A stretch of 64,000 nucleotides of DNA from Trissonchulus latispiculum (lineage: Eukaryota; Nematoda; Enoplea; Enoplida; Ironidae), in assembly GCA_030248195.1 (NCBI GenBank), contig JASAND010020430.1, positions 21,359 to 85,358 of the forward strand, given 5' to 3'. Of this stretch, positions 1-10,960 are shown piece by piece (within the stretch, counting starts at the first letter, position 1; each line of letters begins with the position of its first letter). The position numbers and the translations under genes were made by a program. The notes below the pieces were generated by a model. It had not been told where the DNA came from and searched no databases. It saw nothing but the letters and a program-made list of their open reading frames with translations.

Positions 1-1133
1 TGACGTATTCACGTTCAAATCAATTTTCTGTAAATTTGCGTTCAGCAACGCATCTAACCCATCAACAGGCTATTCCATAAAGTACTTACTGTTTTTGCAT
101 GAACAGTGGCGTTATGACGTTCTAGCTGTTCCTTCCTCTGAAACGTTGCTGGGCATCGATCGCACCGAAGTGGCTCCTTCGATTTTTCATGCTCTGCAAT
201 ATGCCGTTGCAGATTGTCCTTCCTTGTGAAAAATGTTCCACAGATAGGGCATTGATTCTGTGTCGAAGGGCCAGGTTGATGTTCTTGTTGCCTTTGTTCC
301 CTCTTCAGAGGGCTTTCCCCTTGGTGAATCTAAAACAAGTCAAGAATTGATCAATGATAAATACAAGAACAGATCATAGGAAAATTAAAACTAACTTGAC
401 TATACGCACAGATCAAGACACGAATGAATTCATAAAAACACCAATCGTATTTAAAATTATCTAAGAATTTAAGAATAATAATTACCCATTTACTGTCGCT
501 GTCCGATGGTAGTGTCTGTGGTGGTAATCCGAACTGAAGGGGCGTCTTGCAAGGTCGGTAAGAGTCCATCAGGGATGCTGGGCTCCCGCTGCTGCTAGGT
601 TGGGGACTCCGCCTTGCTGCCGTTTCAGAGGGCTTTGAAACAGCTAAAACAAGACACATACTCATCAGTGATAATAGAAATGTAGAACACATAAAGTTCT
701 CATCGATACCAATCGAAATCAAAACAAATAGTTTGACAATGATGAGGCACGCAAGACACGATTAAATAAACAATAACCTTGACTAATAACAATGTTTAAG
801 ATGTAAGTATTCCATAACAATAGCAATTACCCCTTCACTGTAGCTGTCTCATGGTGATGGTGGTGAGGTCTGCGGTGGTGCTGGTAAGGGAGAGCTGAAC
901 TGAAGGGGCGTCTTGCAAGGGCTGTAAGGTTCTATCTGGGGTCTTGGCGCTGTTTCTACTGGCACATCGAGGCTTTCTTCGTGCAACTTTGCTATGTGAC
1001 GCCTTAGATTGTCAGCTCTGGTGAACGGTTTTCCGCAAATGTTGCAAGGGTAGCTAGCATCTTTATGGGACTTTACGTGTCGGTCGTAACTTCGCTTGTG
1101 TTTAAATTTTCTTCCGCAGCACTTGTAGACCAT
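1..1133 (-). CDS. C2H2 zinc-finger protein gene, partial (runs off left end)
   Basis: Three exon-like blocks are visible on the minus strand. Exon A (about 1133-831) encodes one degenerate finger (YKCCGRKFKHKRSYDRHVKSH, with no spacer between its cysteines) and one canonical finger (YPCNICGKPFTRADNLRRH), then a proline-rich tail with PCKTPLQF. Exon B (643-486) has no finger but repeats PCKTPLQF and a following PPQT. Exon C (329-90) carries two canonical fingers (CPICGTFFTRKDNLQRH and CDRCPATFQRKEQLERH) and ends at a GTAAGT donor. Acceptors read TTTTAG and donors GTAAT or GTAAGT. C2H2 fingers normally bind DNA in the nucleus. Oddities: exon A meets an in-frame TGA (849-851) before its apparent donor, and the phases of A and B do not match in the PCKTPLQF frame. 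A and B may therefore be duplicated or alternative exons, or the copy may be decaying. Zinc-finger genes of this kind can be host genes or transposon cargo; I cannot tell which. Confidence 0.6.
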
Positions 1134-1512
1134 TGTTGAATCGTTTCCTGAAATAGCAGCAACAAAATTTTATATGTCCGTCAAAGACAATAACAATATG
1201 AATACGGCAGGGTCTACAACACTCCAGAAAACTCTACGAGGTCACCAGCAAGTCACTTATACTCAATCCATTTAAGCTTACAAAGAAACTCAGATGCAGT
1301 TAACACATACCTGTCCTTCCACTAATTTTCAATTTTTTAGCTCCTTTTATTAAATTAACCGACCGTTAAAAGAGCAGGTGCAAAATTAAAAAAGTAGGTT
1401 ACCCCCGCTGAGTTAAAATTTAAAATTCAAAAGAGCCGCCTACTGCTTTTTTGATAAGACACATAATTAATTACTTTCCATAGTTTTCTTTTCAAATTTA
1501 ATTTTAACCGAA
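1134..1512. promoter_or_regulatory. Divergent intergenic region, candidate bidirectional promoter
   Basis: This stretch separates the minus-strand zinc-finger exon from the plus-strand small ORF at 1513. A TTTCAG just before the zinc-finger ATG could be an acceptor of a 5' UTR intron. No clear TATA box or other core element was recognised. The promoter call rests only on the divergent arrangement. Confidence 0.25.
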
Positions 1513-1839
1513 ATGAAGCCAGTGTTTATTGGGTCTCACGTATTTCAAAAACACCTACCACCGGTAGCCCCAGGGTCCGACATTTCCGTTTTTAGTGACG
1601 AGAAAACCGCCCTGGAAGCTATTGGTTTAACATATTCACAACCGCAGAAGACAAGATTGTTAACGGGGAAGGATAATCGTGGACGCAAGGAAGTCCGGAA
1701 GCTTTGTTTCCGGCGATTCCCTTATATTGTGGGGACATTTGGCTTAACGGGTGAACTCACACACACCGTACGAGTCGTTACGAAGAAGGTCGGTGCACAA
1801 TGGATAATCAAAACTGCATATCCTGACCATGACTAATTG
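1513..1839 (+). CDS. Small uncharacterised intronless ORF, 107 aa
   Basis: An uninterrupted ATG-to-TAA frame encodes a basic 107-residue protein. I do not recognise the family. Visible traits: no signal peptide or membrane segment; an N-terminal MKPVFIGSHVFQKHLPP; a central charged part (GKDNRGRKEVRK); and a C-terminal beta-like part ending WIIKTAYPDHD. The pattern of late T-x-x-V-x-V strands followed by W-I-x-K-T-A-Y-P is reminiscent of the ends of some small BECR-fold RNase domains, but this is a visual impression and not an assignment. The frame looks coding because its codons are mixed and GC-richer than its flanks. It diverges from the zinc-finger gene across 380 bp, so the two could belong to one mobile element. 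No AATAAA was seen close downstream. It could also be a chance ORF. Confidence 0.4.
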
Positions 1840-2237
1840 ACCAGCCCAGCCCGCATTTTATCCCAACCGCCCTCTTAAGGGCGACCAATTATCACTTTCG
1901 AGTTGCTGTTGGGTTAAGAACATAGCATACTCTCAAGTGTTAACTGGTCGTCCTACGGGTGTTTCTTTTGCGGGTGTTACTATACTACTCCAAGTTTTAA
2001 CTTCTCTCGCGTGGATACTTTTATGACCTTGACTTTCCTAGTCAGATATTTATGGGATCGATTATTTCTACCATGATTACTCCAACAGGGTAAGTCGCAA
2101 GTCTCTATTTTTATACTACTTATGTAAACCACAGTATTACATGTTGAACAGGAAAGTGCTAAAGGCACATGTTATGCTTTACAGCCAGCGTATTTGAAGA
2201 CATTTTCAAAAATTTTCCATCCTTAAATCAAGGTGCT
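1840..2237. other. Intergenic, no gene recognised
   Basis: The region between the small ORF and the satellite is AT-rich. A short inverted motif (CCCTCTTAAGGGCG) lies about 40 bases after the ORF stop. Nothing else was recognised. Confidence 0.4.
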
Positions 2238-2890
2238 GTTCAGAAATCGATAATCGATCAATCAATCGACTGATCAAAGCCTTGCTTAAGCTAAGCTAAG
2301 TTATTTATAATAACTTGCTATTCATAAAAACTCGATTAGCGAAAAATTTCCGACTCTAAACCTTAAGCAAAGTTTTCCATCACTAAAATATCAGAAATCG
2401 ATAATCGATCAATCAACCGACTGATCAAAGCCTTGCCTAAGCTAAGCTAAGTTATTTATAACAACTTGCTATTCATAAAAACTCGATTAGCGAAAAATTT
2501 CCGACTCTAAACCTTAAGCAAAGTTTTCCATCACTAAAATATCAGAAATCGATAATCGATCAATCAATCGACTGATCAAAGCCTTGCCTAAGCTAAGCTA
2601 AGTTATTTATAAGAACTTGCTATTCATAAAAACTCGATTAGCGAAAAATTCCCGACTCTAAACTTTAAGCAATGTTTCCCATCACTAAATATCAGAAATC
2701 GATAATCGATCAATCAATCGACTGATCAAAGCCTTGCTTAAGCTAAGCTAAGTTATTTATAACAACTTGCTATTCATAAAAACTCGATTAGCGAAAAATT
2801 TCCGACTCTAAACCTTAAGCAAAGTTTTCCATCACTAAAATATCAGAAATCGATAATCGATCAATCAATCGACTGATCAAAGCCTTGCTG
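2238..2890. repeat. 151-bp tandem repeat (satellite), four full copies plus a partial
   Basis: The unit start CAGAAATCGATAATCGAT recurs at 2241, 2392, 2543, 2693 and 2844, giving periods of 151, 151, 150 and 151 bp. Copies are nearly identical. Each begins with a palindromic ATCGATAATCGAT block and contains the tandem hexamer-like AAGCTAAGCTAAG. Confidence 0.95.
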
Positions 2891-3388
2891 AAACTCTATC
2901 TGCTGATCTTAGCTAACATTGCATTCATTTGCACTGCCATATTAATTCCTACGTAAAAAATCAAATATACTAACAAAAACCAACTAAATTAAGAATTAGG
3001 TAAATGTTGCATAACAGTTGAATTCAGCACTTTATTGTAATTGTATTAGTATGCATTTGTTAACGTAATACGTAACCTTTCATGCGTCGAATATTACTCT
3101 ATTAGCGCATCCATCTAATTTTAAAGTAACGTTTCGGAACACAGCATACAGTTTGACCAGTGCTTGCCACACGCTGTGATACAGACGAGACTTTAGCTTA
3201 CATATGAGACATAATTTCTATATTATAAAAGGTTTCATTTTGGTGATGCGATGTCAACGTCTGTTAGCAATTAGGGTACGCTTCAGCGTGTTTTATTAAC
3301 TATTTAATCCCAAAGTTTCAGAAAGTTGCATCAGTTGTATCTTGCAAATTACGTTGCTCAACTGTAACATTCCTTATTTTTTCCCTAG
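2891..3388. other. Upstream region of the dsRBD-like gene, first exon unresolved
   Basis: This AT-rich stretch must contain the promoter and initiating exon of the gene that follows. An ATG at about 3246 followed by a GTACGC donor-like site (3276) is visible, but its reading phase does not join correctly to the next exon, so I do not place the start there. Confidence 0.3.
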
Positions 3389-4693
3389 CAACAAGATCTT
3401 CACGCTCCAGCTACGGTATGTACATATTATAACAGATTTTAAATAGTCTTAATAGTCTTTTAACTTGTTTTAAAATAAATAGTCTTAAAACACTATTAAA
3501 TTCATTTCGCTTTAATTTAAAATCAAATTATACTACTCATGTACACGTTTTTAAAAATATGCAGAATTTTTTCTTAGTGGAATCTATTAAATGCCTCAGT
3601 TTGTCTTACTTTGATTTTTAATTTAATTTTAATAATAATCTAATTCAATTTTTATTTTTTAGATGAATCCACTTCTGGGTCATTTAGACTTGTATGGCAG
3701 TCCCCCCTGGACTTGATAAACTTGACCGCTAACGCGGTCAATGCCCCGTTACCACGATTGCAGCACGTGGCGACCCTTAACGGATTCCGGGTCGATCTGA
3801 ACTGGGGATCCTATACATGCAAAGGTATTTGATTTCTCAATGAAGCAAACTTAATGACAGACGAACATAACTTTGTGTTTTTCATTTGTTATTTTGTAAA
3901 GTTTGATTCCCAATTTAAAATATTAAATTTTTAAGGTTTATTTAAATCAATTAATCGTGCTTTTATTTATATATATTTTTTTAGGATTTGGATCATCAAT
4001 CCAAAAAGCTAAGCAGGATGCTGCAGCACAGCTGCAGACGGACATTGCCGTCGTTCTGGAAGACCCCAATTGGACCAGGCGGTCGATCAGAAACGTAAGA
4101 TTCATAATCTTCATTCGTTAGGAATTTTCTTAATTTTGATTATCAGGCTTTTGTAAATCCAAAATATTAAAAATTATTCATTTCAAATTTATTTCTTATG
4201 CTTACTATTTATCCTTTTTTATAGGTCTTCAACGTGGGAGTGTGCTATGGAGAAGGGCCCATGGACGTCTTCTTCCGGGCGGACAGCTTGGGCGTCCTCC
4301 AAAGCCTTTCGACCAAGCCGTGTGAAGGTGGCTGCGAAGTCAGCTTTACCTTCATGGGCAAGGCTTACTCACTTCGAGGTACATATACATATATTGAGTA
4401 TTTATTTCACTTACTGAAGTCTATATTTCCTCATACGCTGCTTCTATTTTCGTAAAATCTGCTGTTTGTAAGGTACAACGTAATTTAAATGTATAATGTA
4501 AATGTACAGTTTGTATGCGACAGGAATATTTTATACTTATTTATTGCTACCTTTACAGACTCAAATTTAATCAAGTGTAACATTTGCTATTCTTTTTTAA
4601 GGGCTCGGACCAAACCGCCGATTGGCCATGGAGGATGCCGTCGGCCAGGCTCCACTGGATGACATTGCCCACGCCGTGCAGATGATGGGCTAG
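3389..4693 (+). CDS. Multi-exon gene with two dsRNA-binding-like segments, 5' end unresolved
   Basis: Five exons fit together in phase: 3389-3415, 3663-3824, 3985-4094, 4225-4378 and 4602-4693 (TAG stop). Every intron has GT..AG borders and a pyrimidine-rich acceptor. The exons encode about 180 residues. Exons 2-3 give a beta strand, then GSYTCKGFGSSIQKAKQDAA, which matches the C-terminal half of a dsRBD (G-x-G-S-x-x-x-A-K-x-x-A-A). Exons 4-5 repeat the plan more divergently: EVSFTFMGKAYSLRGLGPNR followed by LAMEDAVGQA. dsRBDs bind double-stranded RNA in nucleus or cytoplasm (Staufen, ADAR, Dicer partners and others). No catalytic domain is visible, so this may be a small dsRBD-only partner or the tail of a larger protein. 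The initiating exon was not found. A poly(A) signal follows 120 bases downstream. The exon structure is well supported; the family call is tentative. Confidence 0.65.
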
Positions 4694-4811
4694 TCATGGG
4701 CCCTTCTCCAGGACAGATGTGGAATCCGGAACAGGGATTCTCCGGAAGAGACTGGACGTAACATTTTTTTTAAATACAAAATGTTTGTTTTTTAAAGGTT
4801 GTGGTTATGAC

Positions 4812-4817
4812 AATAAA
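4812..4817 (+). terminator. Poly(A) signal AATAAA of the dsRBD-like gene
   Basis: A canonical AATAAA lies 119 bases after the TAG stop of the last exon, at a normal distance and in the right orientation. Confidence 0.6.
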
Positions 4818-4829
4818 TTTTATATAAGT

Positions 4830-6890
4830 TCATTTAATCAGTTACCACCCAGTCAAGGGCACAATTTGTGATTGAATTAACCTCATGTCAAAAATTAGTA
4901 GGTAATTTTCTAGAAACTAAGCCCATCAATTTTGATTAAGTACATTTGAAACACCTTCGTTTAAATCACTTACAATAAAACCTTATTTATCGCTCACAAC
5001 ATCTGACTCACCAATTAAACATCCCCAGCTGTCAAAATTTTTTCATAAATACGCCATGACTTTAAACTGTATCTACTTATTTTAAGTTACAGTGGAGAGA
5101 ATTTTGATGTATCATTAATTTCAAGATTCCTCTATTTAACCACAACCACCTCAATAAATTTTTTCGCGTCATTAAACACTCAATAATCGTGACATTTCAC
5201 AGACCCATTTTAAATTACTCACGTAGACACATCCAAATTAAGTCACTGCACTTCGTTCTCTTGCGCATGTATACACTTTTAATTATTAATCACACTTATT
5301 TTTTTCAAATCACTAACACATCTAAATTTTGTTTGTCTGTAATGCACAGTCTACAATTTTCCATGTCATTAGTCACACATTTGTCCTTTTCTCAAAATAG
5401 AGTTTACTTTTTCATCTTCACAAGTCTAAACCTACTCACATTACTTCTTTCATACGTACTTTCAGTACTTCTAAATCTGTTTCATCTAAACACTTTCGTC
5501 ATTAATTACAAAAATAATTTTCGACTTGACAAATGTTATTGACAGCATGTCATAACTTACACAAAATTTCCTCCAACCTTTTCAACCACCTACTACGGAA
5601 GATTCAAAAAAATTTTCAAATTTTATTAGCCATTAAATAGTCAGTTGAAATTTCTCCTGTCTAATCATGCCTCTTTTCAAAAGGTTTGTCAAATGTCATA
5701 CAGTTCAATTGTGACTCGGACATTAATTACATTGACATTCAACATCCACACTCAAATTTCTCACAAAATACCTGCGGGGGCACCTTGACCTGACGGAAGC
5801 ATCGGGCGGAAGAAAAGAAGCAGAAATAGCCAAAACCAAAGACGAAAGAAAATCATTTTTCCAGAGCGTCCGAATTTGGGATGGGAAAATCTAAAAACAA
5901 AATTTACACGCAATTCCATACCAGAATAAACAGTCACAGGAATTATACATTTGACCGATAATTCTTTTGAATTGGAGAAGAGATTTGCGTAAACATTTCT
6001 AAGTTTTTTGTTTTCATTTAGACCTGCTGACAGAACATGTGTCTATTTCACTGATGTTGTTCACGCGATAGGTTGTCCTTAGGCATAACTTTCCCTTTCA
6101 GAAATGAGAAAACAAATGATTAACAGTATGGCCTTAATAATTCGTCAACTACTGACATAATTCATAGTTTACATCTTCAGTGCAAAGATTGCATTGAAAA
6201 GACATTTATAGCACTAGGCGAGTCTAGTACATAGCAGGGACTTTAAAGCTATTCAATCAAATCAGACAAAGTCATATTGTTTCCTCTAATTCACCGCAAA
6301 GTTAAATGAAACGTAATCTTGTTTCCTCCATAACTACACCAATTATTTAATCACCAGTTCATAACTAGTTCAGTAATGAGGCAGCAGCGAAGAATATAGG
6401 GAATTTACTTACCTTTTGTTTTCCTGGAGTTGATAGTTTACTAACAAATGGATAAAGCCAAAAATAGAAACCTTTCAATGTAATCACACTTCAGTAGCAG
6501 TCAAGAAATTAATTCTGTTGACACAAAGTTAACAAACTTTTTCCGGCTATAGGGCGTTACAATTAAGCTACAGACCCAGTTTTCTTTCAAATTTAACTAA
6601 CTTACAAATTTAATAGATTATGCTGCCTGTTCTAATTTGGGTTATGAAATTAGAAATGAATAAAGAGCACGTACGTTTAAATTGCTTGAAACTATTTTTC
6701 GAACTAGAGAACTATTATATGCAGATCTAGAAAATTTACACTGGAAAAGGTTAGCGTCGAAGACGTTATAAAATTTAAAAAAGAACTAATCAGAGCACAT
6801 TGTTTTGTTAATACAAGCCTTTAAAACACATATTTTATATCCTGTGATCACGTAAAACTGCCAATATTGGATCTTTTTGCCAGATAAAAT
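4830..6890. other. AT-rich gene-free stretch
   Basis: About 2 kb of AT-rich sequence without a convincing exon. The longest open frame (5189-5542) is rich in L, F, S, T and H, as expected from random AT-rich DNA, and has no domain features. Confidence 0.5.
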
Positions 6891-6944
6891 GAACAATCTT
6901 TCAGATTTAATTTTAGGTATAGATCAACTAAGATTCCTAACAAG

Positions 6945-7495
6945 GGTCACGTATAGCAGGAGCTTACGTATGATAGGAAAACTAATAGTAGTTTCGGATT
7001 CTACGACAATGAAAACCCCCTATATAAAGTTTTCCCGAGGAATTTTGACAACTTTCAATTTTAAGCTTGGGTCAGCTAAGGTTCCGGTCTAGGGTCACTC
7101 AGGGCACGGAGCTTACGCAGAATAGGAACACTAATAGCATTTTCGAATTCTACGACCCTGAAAACCCCCTAGATAAATTTTTCCGGTAGAAAATGGACAT
7201 TTTTCATTTTAAGCTTGGGTCAACCGTGGTTCCGGTCGCGGGTCACGTAGAGCACGGAGCATAAACAGCAGAGGAAAACTAATAGCATTTTCGAATTCTA
7301 CGACCCTGAAAACCCCCTATACAAAGTTTTCCCGAGGAATTTTGACAACTTTCAATTTTAAGCTTGGGTCAGCTAAGGTTCCGGTCTAGGGTCACTCAGG
7401 GCACGGAGCTTACGTAGGATAGGAAAACTAATATCATTTTCGAACTCTGCTACCATGAAAACCCCTATATAAAGTTTTCCCGAGGAATTTTCCCG
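6945..7495. repeat. 148-bp tandem repeat, about 3.7 copies
   Basis: The unit start GGTCAC..GCACGGAGC recurs at 6945, 7093, 7241 and 7390 (periods 148, 148 and 149). Units share ACTAATAGCATTTTCGAATTC, AAAACCCCCTATA and TTTTAAGCTTGGGTCA. The fourth unit stops at the GC-rich tract. An overlapping short ORF is an accident of the repeat. Confidence 0.9.
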
Positions 7496-7672
7496 AGCGC
7501 CTCCGCGCCTCTCCCTCCTCCACCCCCTAGCGCCTCCGCGCCTCTCCCTCCTCCACGCCCTAATCCCTCAGCGCCTCAGCACCTCTCCCTCCTCCACCCC
7601 CTAATCCCTCAGCGCCTCGGCGCCTCAGCACCTCAGCGCCTCTCCCTCCCCCTCCTCCCCCCCCCCTAAAAC
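7490..7672. repeat. C-rich minisatellite
   Basis: Degenerate units built from GCGCCTC and TCTCCCTCCTCCACCCCCTA repeat about four times and end in a run of cytosines. The tract sits between the 148-bp array and the fold-back element. Confidence 0.85.
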
Positions 7673-7689
7673 TACATGGTTTACCCGTC

Positions 7690-8360
7690 CTTTACTACTA
7701 TTATGTACACTTGATGATAGAAAGAGTGCACAATTGCGGTATATGTGGAAGAAGAGCACTCGAGGGCTCCTTTTCAGTGCCTTGCGTAACGGTGCTCTGA
7801 TGACAATACGCGAATGGTCTCCCGTTTCTTAGGGGAGGTCTTTCAAAACATATCATCTCCCCTTTGGGTGAGGAAAAGATTAGACAAATATGGCAAAGAT
7901 TGGCTGAATTTGATTGGTTTTTGCCCCCCCCCACCAAACTGGGACCTTTTTTCGCGAAACTCCTTCAAACAGGAACCCAAGGAAATAAGATAAAACTACG
8001 GTAATCCTTTGCTCAGCTCCTCCCCAACCCCCACGAAATAGGGGCCAGGTCTCTGCAATGCGATTGGCAATTGGCTACCCACCATCAAACAGGGACGTTT
8101 TTGGCTACCATTCCTCACCAAACGGGGAGGGGTACGTTCCGCTGCCCTACAAAACGGGGAACATTCGCGTATTGTGGTCGTAGCACCGTTACTCAATGTA
8201 ATGAAGAGGAGTCCTCTAGTACTCTCTTGTTCTTACATATAACACAATCATGCGCTCTTGCTACAATCAAATTAATTTGTTCGTTCAAATTCGTTAAATT
8301 TAACAATCATAGGTTTAGAGAAGCTTCCACCAAATTCTCAATTTCTGAAGTACAAGTGTA
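7690..8360. mobile_element. Fold-back (palindromic) element, copy 1
   Basis: The left part (about 7700-7860) is the reverse complement of the right part (about 8130-8360): for example GCGTAACGGTGCT on the left against AGCACCGTTACTC on the right. The right terminal sequence (TTCTCAATTTCTGAAGTAC) is the reverse complement of the left terminus of the related element at 48060, which supports mobility. The left end looks truncated against the C-rich tract. ORFs inside are repeat shadows. Confidence 0.75.
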
Positions 8361-8394
8361 AGTTCTAGCACTGCCAGCAGTGGTCTCAGAGATT

Positions 8395-8790
8395 TGTACG
8401 CACACTATTATAGCAGGCGAGGGCTTCGCCTGCAAGGGAGCTCACAAGTTTCTGTGAGCACAGCAAGCAGTGCTACAACTAGCTTGTAACATGGCTCAAA
8501 AATAGAAGACATTTCGTCTTCTATATGTCGTGTCTCTAAAGTCTGACATTTTTCTTCGGATTTTCAGTCGTTTATATACTATTCAACCTAATTTGCATAT
8601 TTCTTTCGGCGGAAAGTATATGAGGTGGAGAAATTCTTGATCAGTGCAGTCAGTTATGCTGGCTGTCAGCAGCCACGCTGCATACTGCGACAGGAGAGCA
8701 GCGAAGGCCTACCGTGCAGTATATACAATTGTACTGCACGGTGTAGCGTGCAACTCAATTGTACGCACGCGGTTGTAGCATGGTTCGATT
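8395..8790. repeat. Cluster of short perfect hairpins
   Basis: At least six stem-loops lie within 400 bp: 8413-8433 (8-bp stem), 8440-8459 (7 bp), 8457-8474 (5 bp), 8502-8524 (9 bp), 8711-8742 (11-bp perfect stem ACCGTGCAGTA, 10-base loop) and 8746-8770 (6 bp). No coding content is convincing. This could be a non-coding RNA-like repeat or the structured end of a transposon. Confidence 0.55.
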
Positions 8791-8799
8791 ACGCTGAGT

Positions 8800-9535
8800 C
8801 ATGTTACAATTTGGATTGGGTGATTGATTAGGTCCGCCATCTTACTTACGATCCAAGTGAATTGTTTTCCGTCATTGTCAACTCTTACAATACTCTTAAA
8901 GTGTAGAAAGCGTAGTAACGTCTCATCAATTTTTGGGACTCTGCAAGCGGATTTTTGGAACAGTACCACCACAGGTTAATATAAATTACAATCATGTTAA
9001 ATCAAAAATTGCTTACATATTATGAAACCCGTTTGATTTATGCATCACGTCTACAGTAGGGTTATAAAGATAGACGACAAACTTATATGGCACCTGAGGA
9101 AATGTTCTTGGAATAAACATATAATCTTTGAATGGGATTAAAGATTGTAACTTGTATGAACTAATGTTTATTCCAGGAACATTTCCTATTGTTAAAGTTT
9201 AAGATCATTATTTGTTTAGAAATGGAACCAGTTTTCTGTTGCGTTGGCGGTCTGATGGCATAAAACAAAATGACGCGGAGTCAAAGTTTTTAGCATTGTT
9301 ATTATGGCTGCTGTTTTTGTGAAATTGGAATACAGTCGCTTATTGTGCTGCGGTTCGCTAAAACGATTCTCTTTGAGGAGTTAACACTAACGGTAGTTAA
9401 TTCGAGAATTCCAAGCAAATAATTGTTGTTGAAATAGTGCTCGATGCAGTTGAGAATAGGAAGTTAATAAGTGCTCGAAAAATGCAGGTAGTGCTCGAGA
9501 TATTTTCGTGTTGGAAGGAAATGTAGTCAGCGGAC
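8800..9535. other. Gene-free stretch
   Basis: AT-rich sequence between the hairpin cluster and the next tandem array. An imperfect inverted pair (GGAAATGTTCTTGGAATAAAC at 9098 and GTTTATTCCAGGAACATTTCC at 9165) is visible. No exon was recognised. Confidence 0.5.
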
Positions 9536-10135
9536 AACTGGTAAAAATGTCTAGAAATATACCGGAGAGTGGGTTGAGAATGTCCATTCAGGTCCACTTA
9601 GGAAGTAAATAAGGGGGTTTAATGGATGTCGTAGAAAGTTAAATGGGTAAAAATGTCTAGAAATAAGTCCATTCAGGTACATTTTTGGGAAATATTCAGA
9701 TGGTGTGCGAGAGTGGGTTGAGAATGTCCATTCATGTCCACGAATTAACTACCCACTTAGGAAGTAAAGAAAGGTTTAATGGATGTAGTGGATGTAGTGT
9801 AGGTGATATGAAAGGGGTAATCAAACGTAGAAAGTTAAATGGGTAAAAATGTCTAGAAATAAGTCCATTCAGGTACATTTTTGGAAATATTCAGATGGTG
9901 TGCGAGAGTGGGTAGAGAATGTCCATTCAGGTCCACTTAGGAAGTATAAAGAAAGGTTTAATGGATGTAGTGGATGTAGTGTAGGTTATATGAAAGGGGT
10001 AATGTAGAACGTTAAATGGGTAAAAATGTCGAGAAATAAGTCCATTCACGTACATTTTGAGAAATATTCAGATGGTGTGCGAGAGTGGGTTGAGAATGTC
10101 CATTCAGGTCCACTAAAGAAAGGTTTAATGGATAG
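9536..10135. repeat. Tandem repeat of 176-196 bp
   Basis: Blocks containing GTAGAAAGTTAAATGGGTAA and GAGAATGTCCATTCAGGTCC recur; block starts at 9631, 9827 and 10003 give periods of 196 and 176 bp. A shorter unit begins at 9536. The length differences come from presence or absence of a GGATGTAGTGGATGTAGTG segment. Confidence 0.9.
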
Positions 10136-10164
10136 GTATTATATACATATATCTTCTTAGTAGA

Positions 10165-10674
10165 TACATCAGATTGGTTGGTATGGTTATTATGGGTGGA
10201 AAGAGGGTACGAACACAAAAATGCTAGCTTGTACAACCTCCTAGCTATCTGTAATCGTTAAGTCAGAATAAGCCAAACACGAATTTTGGGGCATTTTCGA
10301 GGAAACCTTTTTGATAAATCAATGCTAAATTATAGGAGGATTAGCTGGAGTACTGAGGATTGTTGAGCCAAATGCAAACAATTTCCCTCGGCCCATATGT
10401 CCTTCACATCATGGCACAAGAAGAAAGTTTGACCGATTATACGGATAAAACGATGTTAGAAAATTTTCGGTCAAAATTCGGCCTACCATATATCAGTAAG
10501 CCAGAAACTTCTTGCTAGGGTTGTGATAATTTTGCCAGTTTCCTAAGCACACGGGAATGTACAGGTAACATGCATTAGAATTATGTATAAAATTCTTTTC
10601 AATTAACAAAATAGCACAAGTTCTAGCATTTAACCAACCACCACAAAAGGATTGCACAAAAGGCTACCACCACC
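10165..10674 (+). mobile_element. Degenerate copy of the GGTGCTGG-ended element seen at 51.3 kb
   Basis: GATTGGTTGGTATGG, CTCGGCCCATATGTCCTTCA and GGCACAAGAAGAAAG match the elements at 51299-52306 and 52391-53219 in order and spacing. The right end (CCACCACCTTGA) corresponds to CCAGCACCTTAA. The left end has lost about 190 bp. No protein is encoded. Confidence 0.7.
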
Positions 10675-10817
10675 TTGAGTCCTCGCCGAAACCTTCGCTA
10701 TCAACGAAATACAGGTTTATTGTTGCAAATGGTTAACACAGTGCTCCCGGTTGAGAAAAGGATACCTGTCCTGGGACAGCGAATGGATAAGGGGGTTGGA
10801 AGATCTCGTGATTCTGT
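10675..10817. other. Short spacer
   Basis: No feature recognised. Confidence 0.4.
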
Positions 10818-10960
10818 ATCCTGTAATGTATAATATTACATATATGTAATGTATATGTATTATATATATGTATATATATATATTGCATGTATGTTATGTA
10901 TGTATGTAGTATATATAATTACATATATGTATCATATATGTAATATTGTATTATAATTAG
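10818..10960. repeat. TA/TG/ATGT simple-sequence tract
   Basis: Imperfect runs of TATATG, ATGTATGT and TATA. A second similar tract lies at about 11268-11350, inside the neighbouring array. Confidence 0.85.

Noticed and set aside
2238..2890. CRISPR-like array
   Set aside because: The whole 151-bp unit repeats with no unique spacers, and the context is a eukaryotic genome.
5189..5542. 117-aa open frame
   Set aside because: Low-complexity L/F/S/T-rich product typical of random AT-rich DNA, with no splice context.
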